Assembly: GCA_032622095.1 (NCBI GenBank)
Contig: CP136067.1
Coordinates: 200,842,052-200,906,051, forward strand
Length of the DNA: 64,000 nucleotides
Direction of reading: 5' to 3'
Origin: Siphonodentalium dalli
Lineage: Eukaryota > Mollusca > Scaphopoda > Gadilida > Siphonodentaliidae
In this document: positions 10,692 through 22,258 of the stretch, piece after piece
Layout of the letters: every line of letters begins with the position of its first letter
Position numbering within the stretch: position 1 is the first letter of the stretch
Position numbers and translations under genes: made by a program
The notes under the pieces: generated by a model
What the model saw: only the letters and a program-made list of their open reading frames with translations
What the model was told of the DNA's origin: nothing
Database searches by the model: none

Positions 10692-11103
10692 CCCTTTCAT
10701 GGCAGGAGCTGTGCTTGTGCAGCATTAAAGACCCTGTGCCAATGCATTCTCTTATATATGCAAGTCGACCATAGGTCGCCTCACATATATAAGAGAATGC
10801 ATTGGCCTAAACAAAATTATATTATTTTTTACAATTGTTAAAAAATTTAAGAGAAAATGATTTTTTTTTTTAAAGAATGTAAGAAATAATGATAAAAAAA
10901 TGATAAAATTGTTATAGAATGTAATACAAATTTATAAAAATTGTTAAAGAATGTAAGAAATATTTATTAAAAATGACAACAAATTGTTAGGCCAATGCAT
11001 TCTCTTATATATGCGAGGCGACCTATGGCTGACTCGCATATAAGATAATGCACTGGCACAGGATCTTTAATGTTGCGCCAGCGCAACTCCCGTCATGAAA
11101 GTG
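10692..11103. mobile_element. TTAA-flanked MITE, family B, long form (412 bp)
   Basis: TTAA occurs at 10688-10691 and 11104-11107. The ends are inverted copies of CCCTTTCATGGCAGGAGCTG (right end diverged). A complete palindrome with CCAATGCATTCTCTTATATA arms lies near each end, separated by an A/T-rich spacer with repeated TTGTTAAAGAATGTAAGAAA units. It lies directly after the cathepsin D polyadenylation signal. Confidence 0.87.
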
Positions 11104-11327
11104 TTAAGGCAACACCAATTTTAAAGTCTGATTTACGAATATCTGGTCAGAAAAAAGTAGATGCAGGCTGATGCAGGAGGAAATAAAACAAAAATAAAAA
11201 AGTTTCTGATCAACCAATGATCAGAAAATTGTAAATTTTACATGATTTGTTAAATAAGTTTTCCGACAATATCCTGTAGGTTGTTAATTTCTTTATTACC
11301 GATACCTCGGTTTTTGTTCCAAGTTAA

Positions 11328-11687
11328 CCCTATACCCAACAAACCGGCCACAACCGGCCAAATAAAGCTTCAACAGACTAAAATATCTTCGGTCTGTCTC
11401 AATAAAACCATACAAATATGGATATCATTGGAACCGGCTCCTTGACCACATTGTGATAGTTACAGTTATGCCGTGTGCCAATGCATTCTCTTATATATGC
11501 GAGTCGACCATAGGTCGCCTCGCATATATAAGAGAATGCATTGGCCTAAAAAAAAAAAATTCTTACATTTGTTAACAATTAATATGTGTTAAGCCAATGC
11601 ATTCTCTTATATATGCGAGGCGACCTATGGTCGACTCGCATATATAAGAGAATGCATTGGCACAGGGCCGTTCTGTTGGGTAAAGGG
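11328..11687. mobile_element. TTAA-flanked piggyBac-like MITE, family A (360 bp)
   Basis: TTAA at 11324-11327 and 11688-11691; ends CCCTATACCCAACA and TGTTGGGTAAAGGG. Orientation is opposite to the copy at 12534: the arm with ACCGGCCAAATAAAGCTTCA is on the left here. Two hairpins and a short A-rich spacer. Confidence 0.9.
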
Positions 11688-12533
11688 TTAAAGATAAAGA
11701 TATCATAGTGGTAATGGCTGCTTTAGAATTATTGAAAGAGACTGAAAGAGTTAGTGACAAATAGTTAGAATGTCTACATTTTTGAATATTTTTTTCAGAT
11801 AAGCACAGTGATAAGCATACTATTAAATGGTTTTTTTTTCAACTTTGTGAAAAAAGTTGTAGGCGATGTTCGTAAACCAGACATTAACTAAATACTCATT
11901 AACGAGAAGTTCTCCAAGGAAATTTCAACAAACAGCCACAGCATATTATCTGTTGTCTGCTTATATTTGCTGAATCTCCCTCCAAACGAATAATAGACCA
12001 TTCCAGTCTATTCTTTTATAACTGAGTGGGAGAATCCATTTAGTAAAGAAAGGGTTAAATACGTATCTAGGGTTCCAGAGCCTCGATACAACATACAAAA
12101 TCTTAATCTAGGGTTCCAGAGCCTCGATACAACATATAACATCTTAATGTAACACCACTAATTATTCAATATCAATAGTGTTGAAACGACTCTGAGATTC
12201 TGGAGTCGACCAAGTAGTCAACACAACAGGTATAAAAAAAATTGTATCAGCTTTTTCGCATTCTACTAAACACGCCTTTGAAACTATGAGTCCCGAATGT
12301 CAATTTCACCGTAATGGAACTTGGAACACCTGGTGAACCAGTTATTCACGGTTAGTGCAAGACTCAGGTGATACATTTTAACATACATGTACTGACTACG
12401 TTGAGTTTTTAACACTGTCCCATCCGTGGCAAGTGTTTGATCAACTTGACATGTACTAGACCAAGTCTTCTCTGTCCACAACAGTTTGGGATATCGGTTG
12501 GTCTAGCCATGTACCTACATTATAGTCCTTTAA

Positions 12534-12926
12534 CCCTTTACCCAACAGAAGGGCCCTGTGCCAATGCATTCTCTTATATATGCGAGTCGTCCATAGGTCG
12601 CCTCGCATATATAAGAGAATGCTTTGGCTTAACACATTAAAAATTATAAAATTGTTAAAGAATGTAAGAAAAAATGGTAAAAAGTGTTGAAAAAAAGAGT
12701 TTTTTTAGGCCAATGCATTCTCTTATATATGCGAGGCGACCTATGGTCAACTCACATATATAAGAGAATGCATTGGCACAGGGCATAACTGTAACTATCA
12801 CAATGTGGTCAAGGAGCCGGTTCCAATGATATCCATATTTGTATGGTTCTATTGAGACAGACCGAAGATATTTTAGGCTGTTGAAGCTTTATTTGGCCGG
12901 TTTTGGCCGGTTTGTTGGGTAAAGGG
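12534..12926. mobile_element. TTAA-flanked piggyBac-like MITE, family A (393 bp)
   Basis: TTAA at 12530-12533 and 12927-12930; ends CCCTTTACCCAACA / TGTTGGGTAAAGGG are perfect inverted copies. This is one of the best preserved family A copies, with two palindromes and a subterminal GGCCGGTTTTGGCCGGTTTG. Confidence 0.92.
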
Positions 12927-12930
12927 TTAA

Positions 12931-14450
12931 CTCTTATTAAGTATATACAATATTCCGAGTAGTTGACAGCAAAATACAAAGTCGACAGTAGGAGCTATCG
13001 CCGTCGACGTTAGATAGTCGACTATTTGTTTCAACACTAAATATCAAACAAGTCATGTTATTATATATACCAGCAAAAAAAAATTAAGATTTGTTATATA
13101 ATACTCCGATATGGAGCCTCACACACTCAATTAGATGTCAGTCATCAGTGCATTGTTCTGTCTGTCTGGGGCTCCATTGGCCTGGAACCCGGAATGTCTT
13201 TAATGCTCATGCAGTATATATATGCAGTGTATGGAATAATTATGATCTGATTTCATTTACGACACAACTGTTGCAATTTGAATTTTGTCAGATTTGTTTC
13301 TCCAGATATCCCCGTCCATGAACTTGGACTCTAAACAAATTTTCAAATAACAAATACTGAGTGTATGCATGTCGATCTATAAAAATTTACAAATCCAGTG
13401 TTGACAGCAATTAGGCAGGAACCAGCCTAGATGGCGACTTGGGAGACAGACCAGCCTGGAGTGCAACTTTGGGGACATCTTCTCCTTAAAATGTGCCACT
13501 TCTTCTTATTTCTGTACAGGGAGTCATTTCTCTCTCGTATAACAGTTTGCATATGTCCCAACACCATATTTAAGTACATTTACCGAGTATGGTGTTCTTC
13601 ATTTATGTAATGGTTTAAAAACAGGCTCTTTAGTTGCATACTTATTGAATCATAGAAGAATGATGTTGGGGTGTAAATTCGACTTCAGCCATTGTTACTT
13701 CTCCCTGATAACAGTCCACTTCTGCCTAATAACCAAACAGGGAGAACCAACTCCATGCATGGTTTACCTCCCTTGATGACTGTAAGACCGCTGCTACCGG
13801 CAACATTTTACCCTCATTTGGTGGACTTCCGCAATATCAAGATATATACTCTAAGAAGCGGACATACATGCAGCAACATTCTGTCCTTGTTGCAAAATAT
13901 CGGACAAAATGTGTGAAATTTCTTACCTTAAGTTTGGAAAGTCCCACTAGAACCAAAGAACTATATTGTGAAACGGTGTGATGTGGTTCTCTTATTATTT
14001 TATCAACACAAAAGTATAAATGCACATGGACGAGTAGCTTGCACAAATCTCAATAAAACTACCGCTCTGATTCTCCATTCTGTCATTAAGTTTTTAGTGC
14101 GGGAATTGTTCTCAACCCGCATAGGAAATATGACTGGGGGGGATCGGTTTTCGCCATTTTGGCTGGAAAACCCCATACTAAATACTGACTTCTCCCAATT
14201 TTAAACCTCTGGGCTGGTCCATGTCGTGAGTAGAATCAAGTCGTCGGGTATGTCCAAAAACCAAGTGGCTATTAATGTATTACAGCAAGATGACAAATGA
14301 TTCATACATCATCTCAAACCTGGGCCTGAGCATGACTGAAATCAGATGATAATTATACTAGTTTTTTGCTTTGTGTTTACTCATTGGGAGCCTCAGACAG
14401 ATATGATGAGACAACACTTCACAATACATGGTTCTATCTGTTAACTAGTC
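12931..14450. other. Intergenic, no supported feature
   Basis: AT-rich sequence without recognisable exons, transposon ends or tandem repeats. GGAGCCTCACAC...GGGGCTCC near 13110-13170 weakly resembles the repeat at 3170-3436. Confidence 0.5.
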
Positions 14451-14454
14451 CTGG

Positions 14455-15100
14455 TAATTTACTCTGATGTTGGTGGGTCCTGCTAATTTACTGTGATGTT
14501 GGTGGGTCCTGTTGAATTGCTGATGCTGGTTGGGCAAAGGGACAGTGTTAAGAAGTAGTACCTTTATTTTTTCTCAAGTTCGTGATGTTTGACTAATCCG
14601 AGCGAGTTGAGAAAAAGCCATGGTCTGCATGAAACATTCAACATGTAGACAGATATTTTAAAGTATTTTAATAATGGTTGTGCTAGTATTTGCCATAAAA
14701 TGACAGGAATAGTAATCTTGATCACGATTGCTTTGCAACAGCCAACAGCCATTACAGTAAAACCTCTCCAAATGCACTTGGGTGAAATCGGGACCGGACA
14801 AAATGTTCGGTATGGAGAGGGATTCGGTTTATAGAGGGTCCGGTTTGGAGAGGTTTTGCTGTATTAAAATGGTTATTATATGTTCTTGAATGCTTAATAG
14901 GGATAATGTAATTTATTTTTGATTTGTTTGGCTTAGCCAAAACTGACAGAATGTTTTCTAAACTGCATAATTTTGCCTCGCCCACATCATAGCTAAATCA
15001 GCAGGACCCACCAACATCATAGCTAAATCAGCAGGACCCACCAACATCATAGCTAAATCAGCAGGACCCACCAACATATTAAATTAGCAGGACCACTTGT
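14455..15100. repeat. 30-bp tandem repeats in inverted arrangement around a pogo-like MITE
   Basis: Near 14455-14530 two or three units carry GATGTTGGTGGGTCCTGCTA. At 14985-15095 four units carry its complement (GCAGGACCCACCAACATCAT), so the arrays face each other about 0.5 kb apart. A small pogo-like MITE lies between them. The arrays may be the ends of a larger decayed element. Confidence 0.75.
14755..14861. mobile_element. pogo/Tigger-like MITE (107 bp)
   Basis: Flanked by TA at 14753-14754 and 14862-14863. The ends are inverted copies, CAGTAAAACCTCTCCAAATG and CGGTTTGGAGAGGTTTTGCTG (trimmed to its first 20). CAGT(N)AAACCTC ends with a TA duplication are characteristic of pogo-type Tc1/mariner elements. 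Non-coding. Confidence 0.85.
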
Positions 15101-15279
15101 AGCCTACCAAGTCAAAAACACTCAACTTCAACGAATCAAATCAATTTTCAAAAGATTCACCCCTAAATATTGAGGTGTTTTTGCCAGTGGCAACATGATG
15201 CTACATATTAAAGTTTGTTAGTTTTGTATGTTTCAAGTCGTAACAATTTTGATAAATATTATTGTTTATATGTCCCTGT

Positions 15280-15357
15280 GATCAGTGTTGAGATCTGGAT
15301 ATGTCCCTGTGAGCAGTGTTGATATCTGGATATGTCTCGGCAAGCGGTGATGAGATC
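15280..15357. repeat. 31-bp tandem repeat, about 3 copies
   Basis: The unit contains ATATGTCCCTGTGATCAGTG followed by TTGAGATCTGG; three adjacent copies. Confidence 0.8.
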
Positions 15358-15549
15358 TGATCACAATTTCACCCTGCCATGATTTAATTCTCAACATGTA
15401 TGTACATGATTATTGTTTGATTTACTATCATAATTTTTCAATCATTCCTTGTCCATGGGACGTTTGTGATCTGACATGATCTGTAAACCGGTGTCTGAAG
15501 TATCATCTCTCCACAAATGTATTGACTATGTACACATTATCATTTGATA

Positions 15550-15877
15550 TAGTCAATTTCGTTAACTGCACAGCATCGGTGCATGGCTTTTCTTATGCAA
15601 TTAAACAAATATGCATAAAGCCAAAATAACGTATACCCATTCAATTTCATCAACAAATTAAGTTTGTTTAAAAATAATGTCTATATAGAGCTTTATCTAT
15701 AATAAAATATTTTTGCAATTTTCGTATGCATAAAAATGAAATACAGTGGACCCTATATGTAAATAAACGATTAAAAAATAGTCTTTTTTTCTATGAGAAA
15801 ATGGTTTGTGCATGCACATTTTATGCAAATATCTGAATTATGCATTTAAGCAGTATGCAATTAAGTGAAATTGACTG
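15550..15877. mobile_element. Probable mariner-type MITE, AGTCAATTTC ends (about 328 bp)
   Basis: Left AGTCAATTTCGTTAACTGCA and right TGCAATTAAGTGAAATTGACTG are imperfect inverted copies (right trimmed here conceptually at 20). TA follows the right end and TAT precedes the left. The interior is AT-rich with several TATGCA words. Confidence 0.6.
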
Positions 15878-16175
15878 TACATGTATTATACATTGACTGT
15901 GTACAAATTATCATTGTGTATATTTTGCATTGACTCTACAATTTAGCATGTATTTTGCTTCATGAACCAAATGACCTAAAAATCAACTTTGAAATCCTAT
16001 GATGAATGTTTTTACATATGCTGCACATTTAATTGCTTATACCAGAATCATGCTTCAATATTTGCAATCACAGCACTTGATGTTTTGTTGCATGAGAAAA
16101 TATATGCTCATATGCATATGTAAGGTATGCATTACATTGAAAATAGTATCTGTTGGGTGCGTTAGTGGATAAAAC

Positions 16176-17782
16176 TAGGGATCTGCGAATCGGTGATTTT
16201 GCATCGAATCGAATCTCAATATCGAATCTCCTTCCTGATATCGACATCGAATCGAATCTCGAATCGAATCGGCTATTGATTGACATTGTTTACCAGTGTT
16301 TATTTTGGTGTCTTGTGACAACAAAACTACAAAATTTACTAGATACTGTATAACAATGTTAATCTCCTTAAACAGTGTTGGAATTTGTATTTTCTTCAGG
16401 GAAATCATAACATAGGCAAGTCGCTCTCAGTCTCATGGAGGGTTTTGGATATAATTTCTATCTAAATGTATCCTGGCGAACATGACAGTAAGACACTTAA
16501 AGACAGTTCAATCATCAACGTATCACAAACCCCATGGAATGGAAGTCACTTGTCTTCATTATTTAATAAAGATTTGACACACTTGGGACATGTGTACACC
16601 GTTTAGCTATATAATTGTTGTAGTCCGATACCAATGGTAGTTATCTGTTAAATGTTTCACTCCACAATAGATCAAACACCTCTTTGGTAATTGTCATCAT
16701 GGAGGGGGGGGGGGGGTCCCAGAAAACAGACATAAATTACAAGTGTTAACCCTTTACCCAACAAACCGGCCAAATAATGCTTCAACAGCCTAAAATATCT
16801 TCGGTCTGTCTCAATAGAACCATACAAATATGGATATCATTGGAACCGGCTCATTGACCACATTGTGATAGTTACAGTTATGCCCTGTGCCAATGCATTC
16901 TCTTATATATGCGAGTCGACCATAGGTCGCCTCGCATATATAAGAGAATGCATTGGCCTAAAAAAATCTTTTTTAACACTTTTTACCATTTTTTCTTACA
17001 TTCTTTAACAATTTTATAATTTTTAATGTGTTAAGCCAATGCATTCTCTTATATATGCGAGGCGACCTATGGTCGACTCGCATATATAAGAGAATGCATT
17101 GGCACAGGGCCCTTCTGTTGGGTAAAGGGTTAAATGTTATAAACATTCGATTCAACAGATCGAAAGTTTGAAACTTGGTGCAATGCACTCAATTTCCCTG
17201 GAACAGAAACTGAAAGTATGAAATTGCTAGGAATTCTGTCGGCAGCACTGTTGAGTGGAAGATAACTGGTCACACTTAATGACGTCCATTTAAAATGTAA
17301 TAGACCGATTGTTCTAATGTTTTTGTTCATTCCAAACTAGGTTTTGTCGCGCATAAACGTGGCTGACATTGAATTATATTCATATAATCTGAATTGGATG
17401 TCTGAAGTTCTAAACATAAGGTAATAAATTGAGTTGCGCATCTGGCGATCACGCACAGTGTAGACAATTTATATGGTGTAGATACAGATTACAAATATAT
17501 GCGGCGATTGATCACCGTCATGGGTTGCGATCGAAATACAAAATTTGCATAATACACGTCTATTCTGAATTGCATACGTTCAATATTACCTACGTTGGCT
17601 AACTTGGCAACATTGTGCTTCATTTTTTGTGATTTCATGTCATTTGACATGTGCTGTCTGGACACAAATAACGAGACTACATCGAAATAACACCGATTCG
17701 AAAATATCCAAATCAGCGGACCAATTCGGTGTCTATCTCGAATCGGGTGCCTGACATCGACTCGAATATTCGCAGGTCCCTA
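16176..17782. mobile_element. Non-autonomous hAT transposon with perfect 8-bp target duplication (1607 bp)
   Basis: GATAAAAC is duplicated exactly at 16168-16175 and 17783-17790. The ends are TAGGGATCTGCGAAT and its near-complement ATTCGCAGGTCCCTA. Inside the ends are repeated ATCGAATCGAAT-type words, again subterminal. It carries a family A TTAA MITE at 16750-17129. No transposase frame. Confidence 0.95.
16750..17129. mobile_element. TTAA-flanked piggyBac-like MITE, family A, nested in hAT (380 bp)
   Basis: TTAA at 16746-16749 and 17130-17133; ends CCCTTTACCCAACA / TGTTGGGTAAAGGG. The two palindromes are complete. It inserted after the surrounding hAT. Confidence 0.93.
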
Positions 17783-18249
17783 GATAAAACAGATAAAAAA
17801 TAAAAGATGCATTGCAGCCATCTCAATGGCTTAGTGTGATTGTCTGTAATCCAATTTATACACATCGCACACATCTTAAAACCACTTAAGATGCTCCACA
17901 CAATGTGTCTGAATATGTGTACAATGTATATATATATATGCCAATTTCAATTAAGGGAATGTGCCAGAGGTGTGCTAGGCTTAAATAGTCCTTGAATAGT
18001 GCTTAAAATCCCCCCACCCAAATTCTTACGAGCTTATGTTAGTTTCAAATGTCGCAGATCACATGGTCTCAAAGTGAAATAATTTATATTTCGACTATGT
18101 TAGTATGCAAACGTTTTCTCCGACATTATTACAAAAGTTTCCAATCAAAGGATGACTACACAAATTATAAAAAATCCTTTGAATGGAAACTTTGGTATCA
18201 TGTTGGAGAAAACTATGGAGCATATCCATACTAAAAACTCAGCCTCTTT

Positions 18250-18634
18250 TTTCTTGTATTCTTTAACAATTTTATAATTTCACCCATACAGTGCCCCAGA
18301 CAAACATGAGCAGACGACACTCTTCTATATGCTTCTATATATGTGTGGGGCTCCCTGCAGGGTATTGGATGTTTTTTATTTTATGTCCTAAAAATTGTAA
18401 GAAACATTTATTTAAAAAAAATGATAAAAAATTGTTAGGCCAATGCATTCTCTTATATATGCGAGGCGACAAGAGAATGCATTGACAGCGGGTTTTGCAC
18501 GAATTCAGGAAGCTCCAGTCATGGAAGGTTTACACTACCTTTATGGAGCCCCTCACATATGTGAGCAGACGACTCGGCAATACAAGCTGCCACCTGTAGG
18601 GGGCTCCCTGCAGGAAGCTCCAGTCATGGAAGGG
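18250..18634. mobile_element. Decayed family B-like element
   Basis: The right end CTCCAGTCATGGAAGGG is followed by TTAA (18635-18638). It contains one shortened palindrome (18438-18484), an A-rich spacer and GGCTCCCTGCAGG repeats. The left end is not clear. Confidence 0.55.
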
Positions 18635-18703
18635 TTAACCCTGACAGATGTGTTATCAGTCTATTCAGAATAATATTGGGCACTAAAATTACTGTACAAT
18701 GGG

Positions 18704-19274
18704 CAGGGTTCGCGCTGCCACTTGCCAAAGGCAAAAATAATTCACATTTGGCAAAAAATATTTTCATTTGGCGAAAGTTTTGGCAGGTCACTTTTTAATT
18801 CAAGCAATTTGAAAAAATATTGGGTCAATCAATACCATTCATTTTAGGAAACTACTACAATAGAATTATATTAGTGGCGGTTCCGTAAACCTTATAAAAG
18901 TTAACACCTATTAAGATGCAGTTAATCTCATAGCATTAGTACTGATGTTGGAGTGATTACTAATCCTCCTGTGATGCGCCCCTCTGCTGAAGCAACCGTT
19001 CTACCATTGTATTGTTCGGTGATTGGCTTTGTTGTTGTATGATAAACCACAATAGAGATGCGAGTATAATTAATTATTAACTAACTGCTTTTCTATCGAT
19101 ATCAAATGTCGTTCAAATCGAAACATAAGACTTAAAGTTGCAGAAAATTATACTATCAGAGATAGCATTTGGCAAATGGATAGCATTTGGCAAATGCTAA
19201 GATAATTTGGCAAAAAATATTTTCATTTGGCAAATTATTTGGCAAAAGTAAAATTCGGTCCAACGTTGACCCTG
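18704..19274. mobile_element. Short hAT element, CAGGGTTCGCGCTG ends (571 bp)
   Basis: The left end is CAGGGTTCGCGCTGCCAC and the right end is its diverged complement, GTTGACCCTG. Flanks ACAATGGG (18696-18703) and GCAATGGG (19275-19282) match at 7 of 8 positions. Subterminal TTTGGCAAA words repeat at both ends. This copy shows the uninterrupted form of the element at 7469. Confidence 0.85.
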
Positions 19275-19539
19275 GCAATGGGCCTTTAATGAAATGTCTT
19301 AACTCTATTTTTCAAAATTGACCATAATTATTGCAAATTGAGACCATGTAATTCCTAACTTGATGTGTAGAGTGACTGATGTCAGCTTGTGGTTGTTTTT
19401 TTTGTTGTTGTTACGAGATTCTATTCTTGGAAAGATTCACTGCTCTATATTTTGGAAATTTGTTAATGTATGTTTATTTTGTGAAAATTCACTAAATATT
19501 TATTCAATCTCATCTCTTGTCATGTATTTAATTCACCTA

Positions 19540-19714
19540 CAGAAATGCCAAAAGTAATTCAACACTTAACCACAGCAGAATTATGTGTAATTTTTCAGGA
19601 TTTAGTCGGAAATATGGCTTGTTGCCATTCATCGGAAAGCTCTCACAGAGCTTTCCGATGAATGGCAACAAGCCATATTTCCGATTAAGTGGTCAATTAC
19701 TTTGGGCATTACTG
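19540..19714. mobile_element. mariner-type palindromic MITE (175 bp)
   Basis: Flanked by TA (19538-19539, 19715-19716) with ends CAGAAATGCC and GGGCATTACTG. The centre, 19607-19683, is a near-perfect 77-bp palindrome with arms CGGAAATATGGCTTGTTGCC and a loop of a few bases, so almost the whole element can fold as one hairpin. Confidence 0.85.
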
Positions 19715-19874
19715 TATGTCCAGAAAGGAGTCCAGCGGAATGGTAAGGGGTGATATGATGGAAGAACAAAGTTTAATTCAAAGTAATTTATCTCTAAATA
19801 AATACACATAAAATAAAACTAATTTGTATGCGACCCGGAACTCACTAATTCGACAACAATGTATCCAATTCTAA

Positions 19875-20146
19875 ACCTTTTCATGACGGGAGCTACGCTG
19901 GTGCAGCATTAAAATCCTGTGCTGCCAGTGCATTCTCTTATAAATGCGGGTCTCCCATAGGGAGCCTCAAAAAAATATAAGAGAATGCACTGGCTTACAA
20001 GATCAAGGTTAATATTGTTAGGCCAATGCATTCTTTTATATACAACTGTATGTGAGGAGCCCTATGGGCGACTTGCATATATATACTAGTAAGACATTGC
20101 ATTGGCATACTTTTCGTAAAAAAAAAAAAGTTCCAGTCATACAAGG
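19875..20146. mobile_element. Diverged family B MITE (about 272 bp)
   Basis: The left end is CCTTTTCATGACGGGAGCTA and the right end is AGTTCCAGTCATACAAGG. Two degenerated palindromes lie inside. The TTAA flanks are mutated (CTAAA / TTTAA). Confidence 0.7.
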
Positions 20147-21220
20147 TTTAAATTGAAGCACCAAAATTTGGTACACCATGGTATTATTGGTACACCGTGG
20201 TATTATACCAATAGTTTTTCGTGATTCGCAGTAGTAGCAAAAAACATCTTGCGAGACGGTTTAATAAATGAGTACAGTGCCGAGCATGGCAGTGTAGCTT
20301 GTTAGTACACAAATGTGTTGTCATGGAGACATTGTGAAGTGGTCACTTTTGGCTTTGTCTCGGTCGCAAACTTCCATTGAGTTTTACTTCACTTGAGATT
20401 CCTAGGTTTCCAATCAAAAGCAACTGTCACCATGGCATTTTCGAGAGAAAACCACACAAGTCTCCAATCCAACGTTGATGCCAGTAAAATACTTTTGTGA
20501 AGGTTTACTGGCAATATAACCAAGCGCTATCTGCCGGCAACATCAATATCAACTTCACTCCATCACGGGAAATAAACAGTATCTTGTCTCCCAAGGTGAG
20601 ACGCACCGACACATTTTTGATGTCCTAAATGATAAAATACCATTAAAGCAGCACAAAATATTCAACCCTCTAATCAAACCTAGTAATTACTCTTATTCCA
20701 GGGATCAAAATACTTTGGTGTTCCAAATAGCAGACAGATAATGGAAATCTGGTTACTTTATTCTATGAAACAGAGAATATATTTGAGTGCAGTCTCCCTT
20801 TAAGGTTTTATCAACCTATTTTTATATCTGAAGCATGACAAAATCAAGCAATTGCTAGCTTTAAAGGCTTTCATGGTGGGTATTGCCGTTAAAGCTACAA
20901 TATACAGAAAGAATATTAAAATATAGACACCCTTTGTTCTTATAACAATCATAAATACCATGTAAATAGTATGTTATTGTCGAGATCGTACTCTTTCTTA
21001 TGTAAACAGCAAAAAATGTTACAGAACCTGGCTTTTGTTTACATAACACAGTGTACAAACTTTACAATAACATACCGTACTATTTACGCGATATTTATGT
21101 CTATATTTTAATATTCTTTCTGTTTGTGGCAGTTTTAACAGGTGTGACTATTTTAACATAGCCACTGCCTTTAATGTGAGGTATGACTTATATGTTGCTT
21201 TAATGAGTATATTGAACTAA

Positions 21221-21333
21221 TCAGCCGTACAGTCCTGGCATGCTTAGTCGGACTTCTCGGTCTTTATTTGTGGTGTGTTCCTTCAGCATTTTCATGATGT
21301 CAGATTCGTATTCCTCAGGCGTCGGCCTTGCTC
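21221..21333 (-). CDS. SDHAF2: SDHAF2, terminal exon with stop codon
   Basis: On the minus strand this exon follows a TTTATTTTTGACAG acceptor. After completing a split Gly codon it encodes ARPTPEEYESDIMKMLKEHT and TNKDREVRLSMPGLYG, then TGA. It matches the C-terminus of SDHAF2/Sdh5 (human ..[20 protein letters not shown].., then ..NKEQRLRAPDLEYLF). The final residues LYG are shorter than the human YLFEKPR. The nearest poly(A)-like hexamer, ATTAAA, is only 17 bp past the stop; an AATAAA occurs about 460 bp further on (20757-20762 on + as TTTATT). Confidence 0.93.
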
Positions 21334-21407
21334 CTGTCAAAAATAAATAAATGATTTTGTGAACTTAGTAGCTTTAGATGCAAGTGTCTCATCATGTTGA
21401 GTGCAGC

Positions 21408-21520
21408 ATACGTGTCTCGGAAGCTGTTGCAATTATACGTGTCTCGGAAGCTGTTGCAATTATACGTGTCTCGGAAGCTGTTGCAATTATACGTGTCTCG
21501 GAAGCTGTTGCAATTGCTTT
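21408..21520. repeat. 27-bp tandem repeat, about 4 copies, in SDHAF2 last intron
   Basis: The unit ACGTGTCTCGGAAGCTGTTG plus CAATTAT is repeated with almost no divergence, so it is recent. Confidence 0.95.
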
Positions 21521-21671
21521 TTCGAACAAAGCCATGAGATGAACCACGCCAGTGGCGGGCTAACCTGCTAGTAGTATATAATGTAGAATAGGTTTAGTTG
21601 TGTATTTGGGCATTCGAAAATTAAGTGGGCCTCTATGTGCGAAATACCCCACTGATCAAGATAATTTATCA

Positions 21672-21870
21672 AGAGTTATTATGTACTTGTTTGGGTGCGT
21701 TAAACTGATGAGTTAGTGTTCAGGCGCCGTGCCAACTGGATGAATTTAACATTCTACTAACATTGCCGAAAATCTGAAGCAAATCGATCGTACCACTCCA
21801 TAGAAAACATTGTCTGAACTACGCTCAATTGTAAATATTTACTACTCGATTTGGGATGCATCTATCACCG
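21672..21870 (+). repeat. Interspersed repeat S1, about 200 bp (copy 1 of 5)
   Basis: Contains, in order, ATGTACTTGTTTGGGTGCGT, AACTGATGAGTTAGTGTTCA, the CCAACTGGATGAAT box, CCACTCCATAGAAAACATTG and ACGCTCAATTGTAAATATTT. The same order recurs at 24385-24590 and 45070-45262 (same strand) and at 32095-32310 and 39160-39340 (opposite strand). No tRNA-like B box was recognised, so SINE status is unproven. Confidence 0.8.
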
Positions 21871-21962
21871 ATAAACTAACGAAACACATTTTGCCATCAC
21901 TTTTAAATTCTAGTTCTCAGTTATCTGCGACTATAAATTATAAACCTAATAAAAATCTTAGG

Positions 21963-22129
21963 TCACATAAATCCCATTCGTTTGAAGGAGCGTTAATTAT
22001 ATTATCGTAGGTGTTGAGCTGACCGTCACAGTAATATTACTTGTTGCCCAGTAATATAAATCCCATTCGTTTGAAGGAGCATTAATTAGATTATCATAGG
22101 TGTTGAGCTGACCGCCGCAGTAATCTTAC
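21963..22129 (-). pseudogene. Two truncated tandem copies of SDHAF2 exon 3
   Basis: Directly downstream of exon 3 in gene direction, an 89-bp unit is repeated twice more. It consists of the last two-thirds of exon 3 (from GTCAGCTCRACAC to TGGGCAACA) and about 22 bp of intron. The copies lack the exon 3 acceptor and 5' part, and the donor GGTAAGAT is altered to AGTAATAT in the first extra copy. 89 is not a multiple of three, so inclusion would shift the frame. The second extra copy is cut at CATAAATCCC. Apparently non-functional. Confidence 0.9.
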
Positions 22130-22239
22130 CTGTTGCCCAGTAATATAAATCCCATTCATTTGAAGGAGCGTTAATTAGATTATCGTATGTGTCGAGCTGA
22201 CTTTCTGTGAATCCAGACAGGTGTTTAGCAGCGAATGTG
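22130..22239 (-). CDS. SDHAF2: SDHAF2, internal exon
   Basis: The exon lies between a TATTTACAG acceptor and a GTAAGA donor on the minus strand. With the AG carried over from 24913 it encodes S then TFAAKHLSGFTESQLDTYDN and [16 protein letters not shown], ending in the first base of Gly. This matches the conserved core of SDHAF2 (human [20 protein letters not shown], then LINEPSNDWDIYYWAT). LIN.PSN.WD.YYWAT is the most conserved block of the family. The protein acts in the mitochondrial matrix, binding SDHA and promoting covalent FAD attachment. The phases fit both flanking exons exactly. Confidence 0.96.
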
Positions 22240-22258
22240 CTGTAAATAGAAGAATTAA

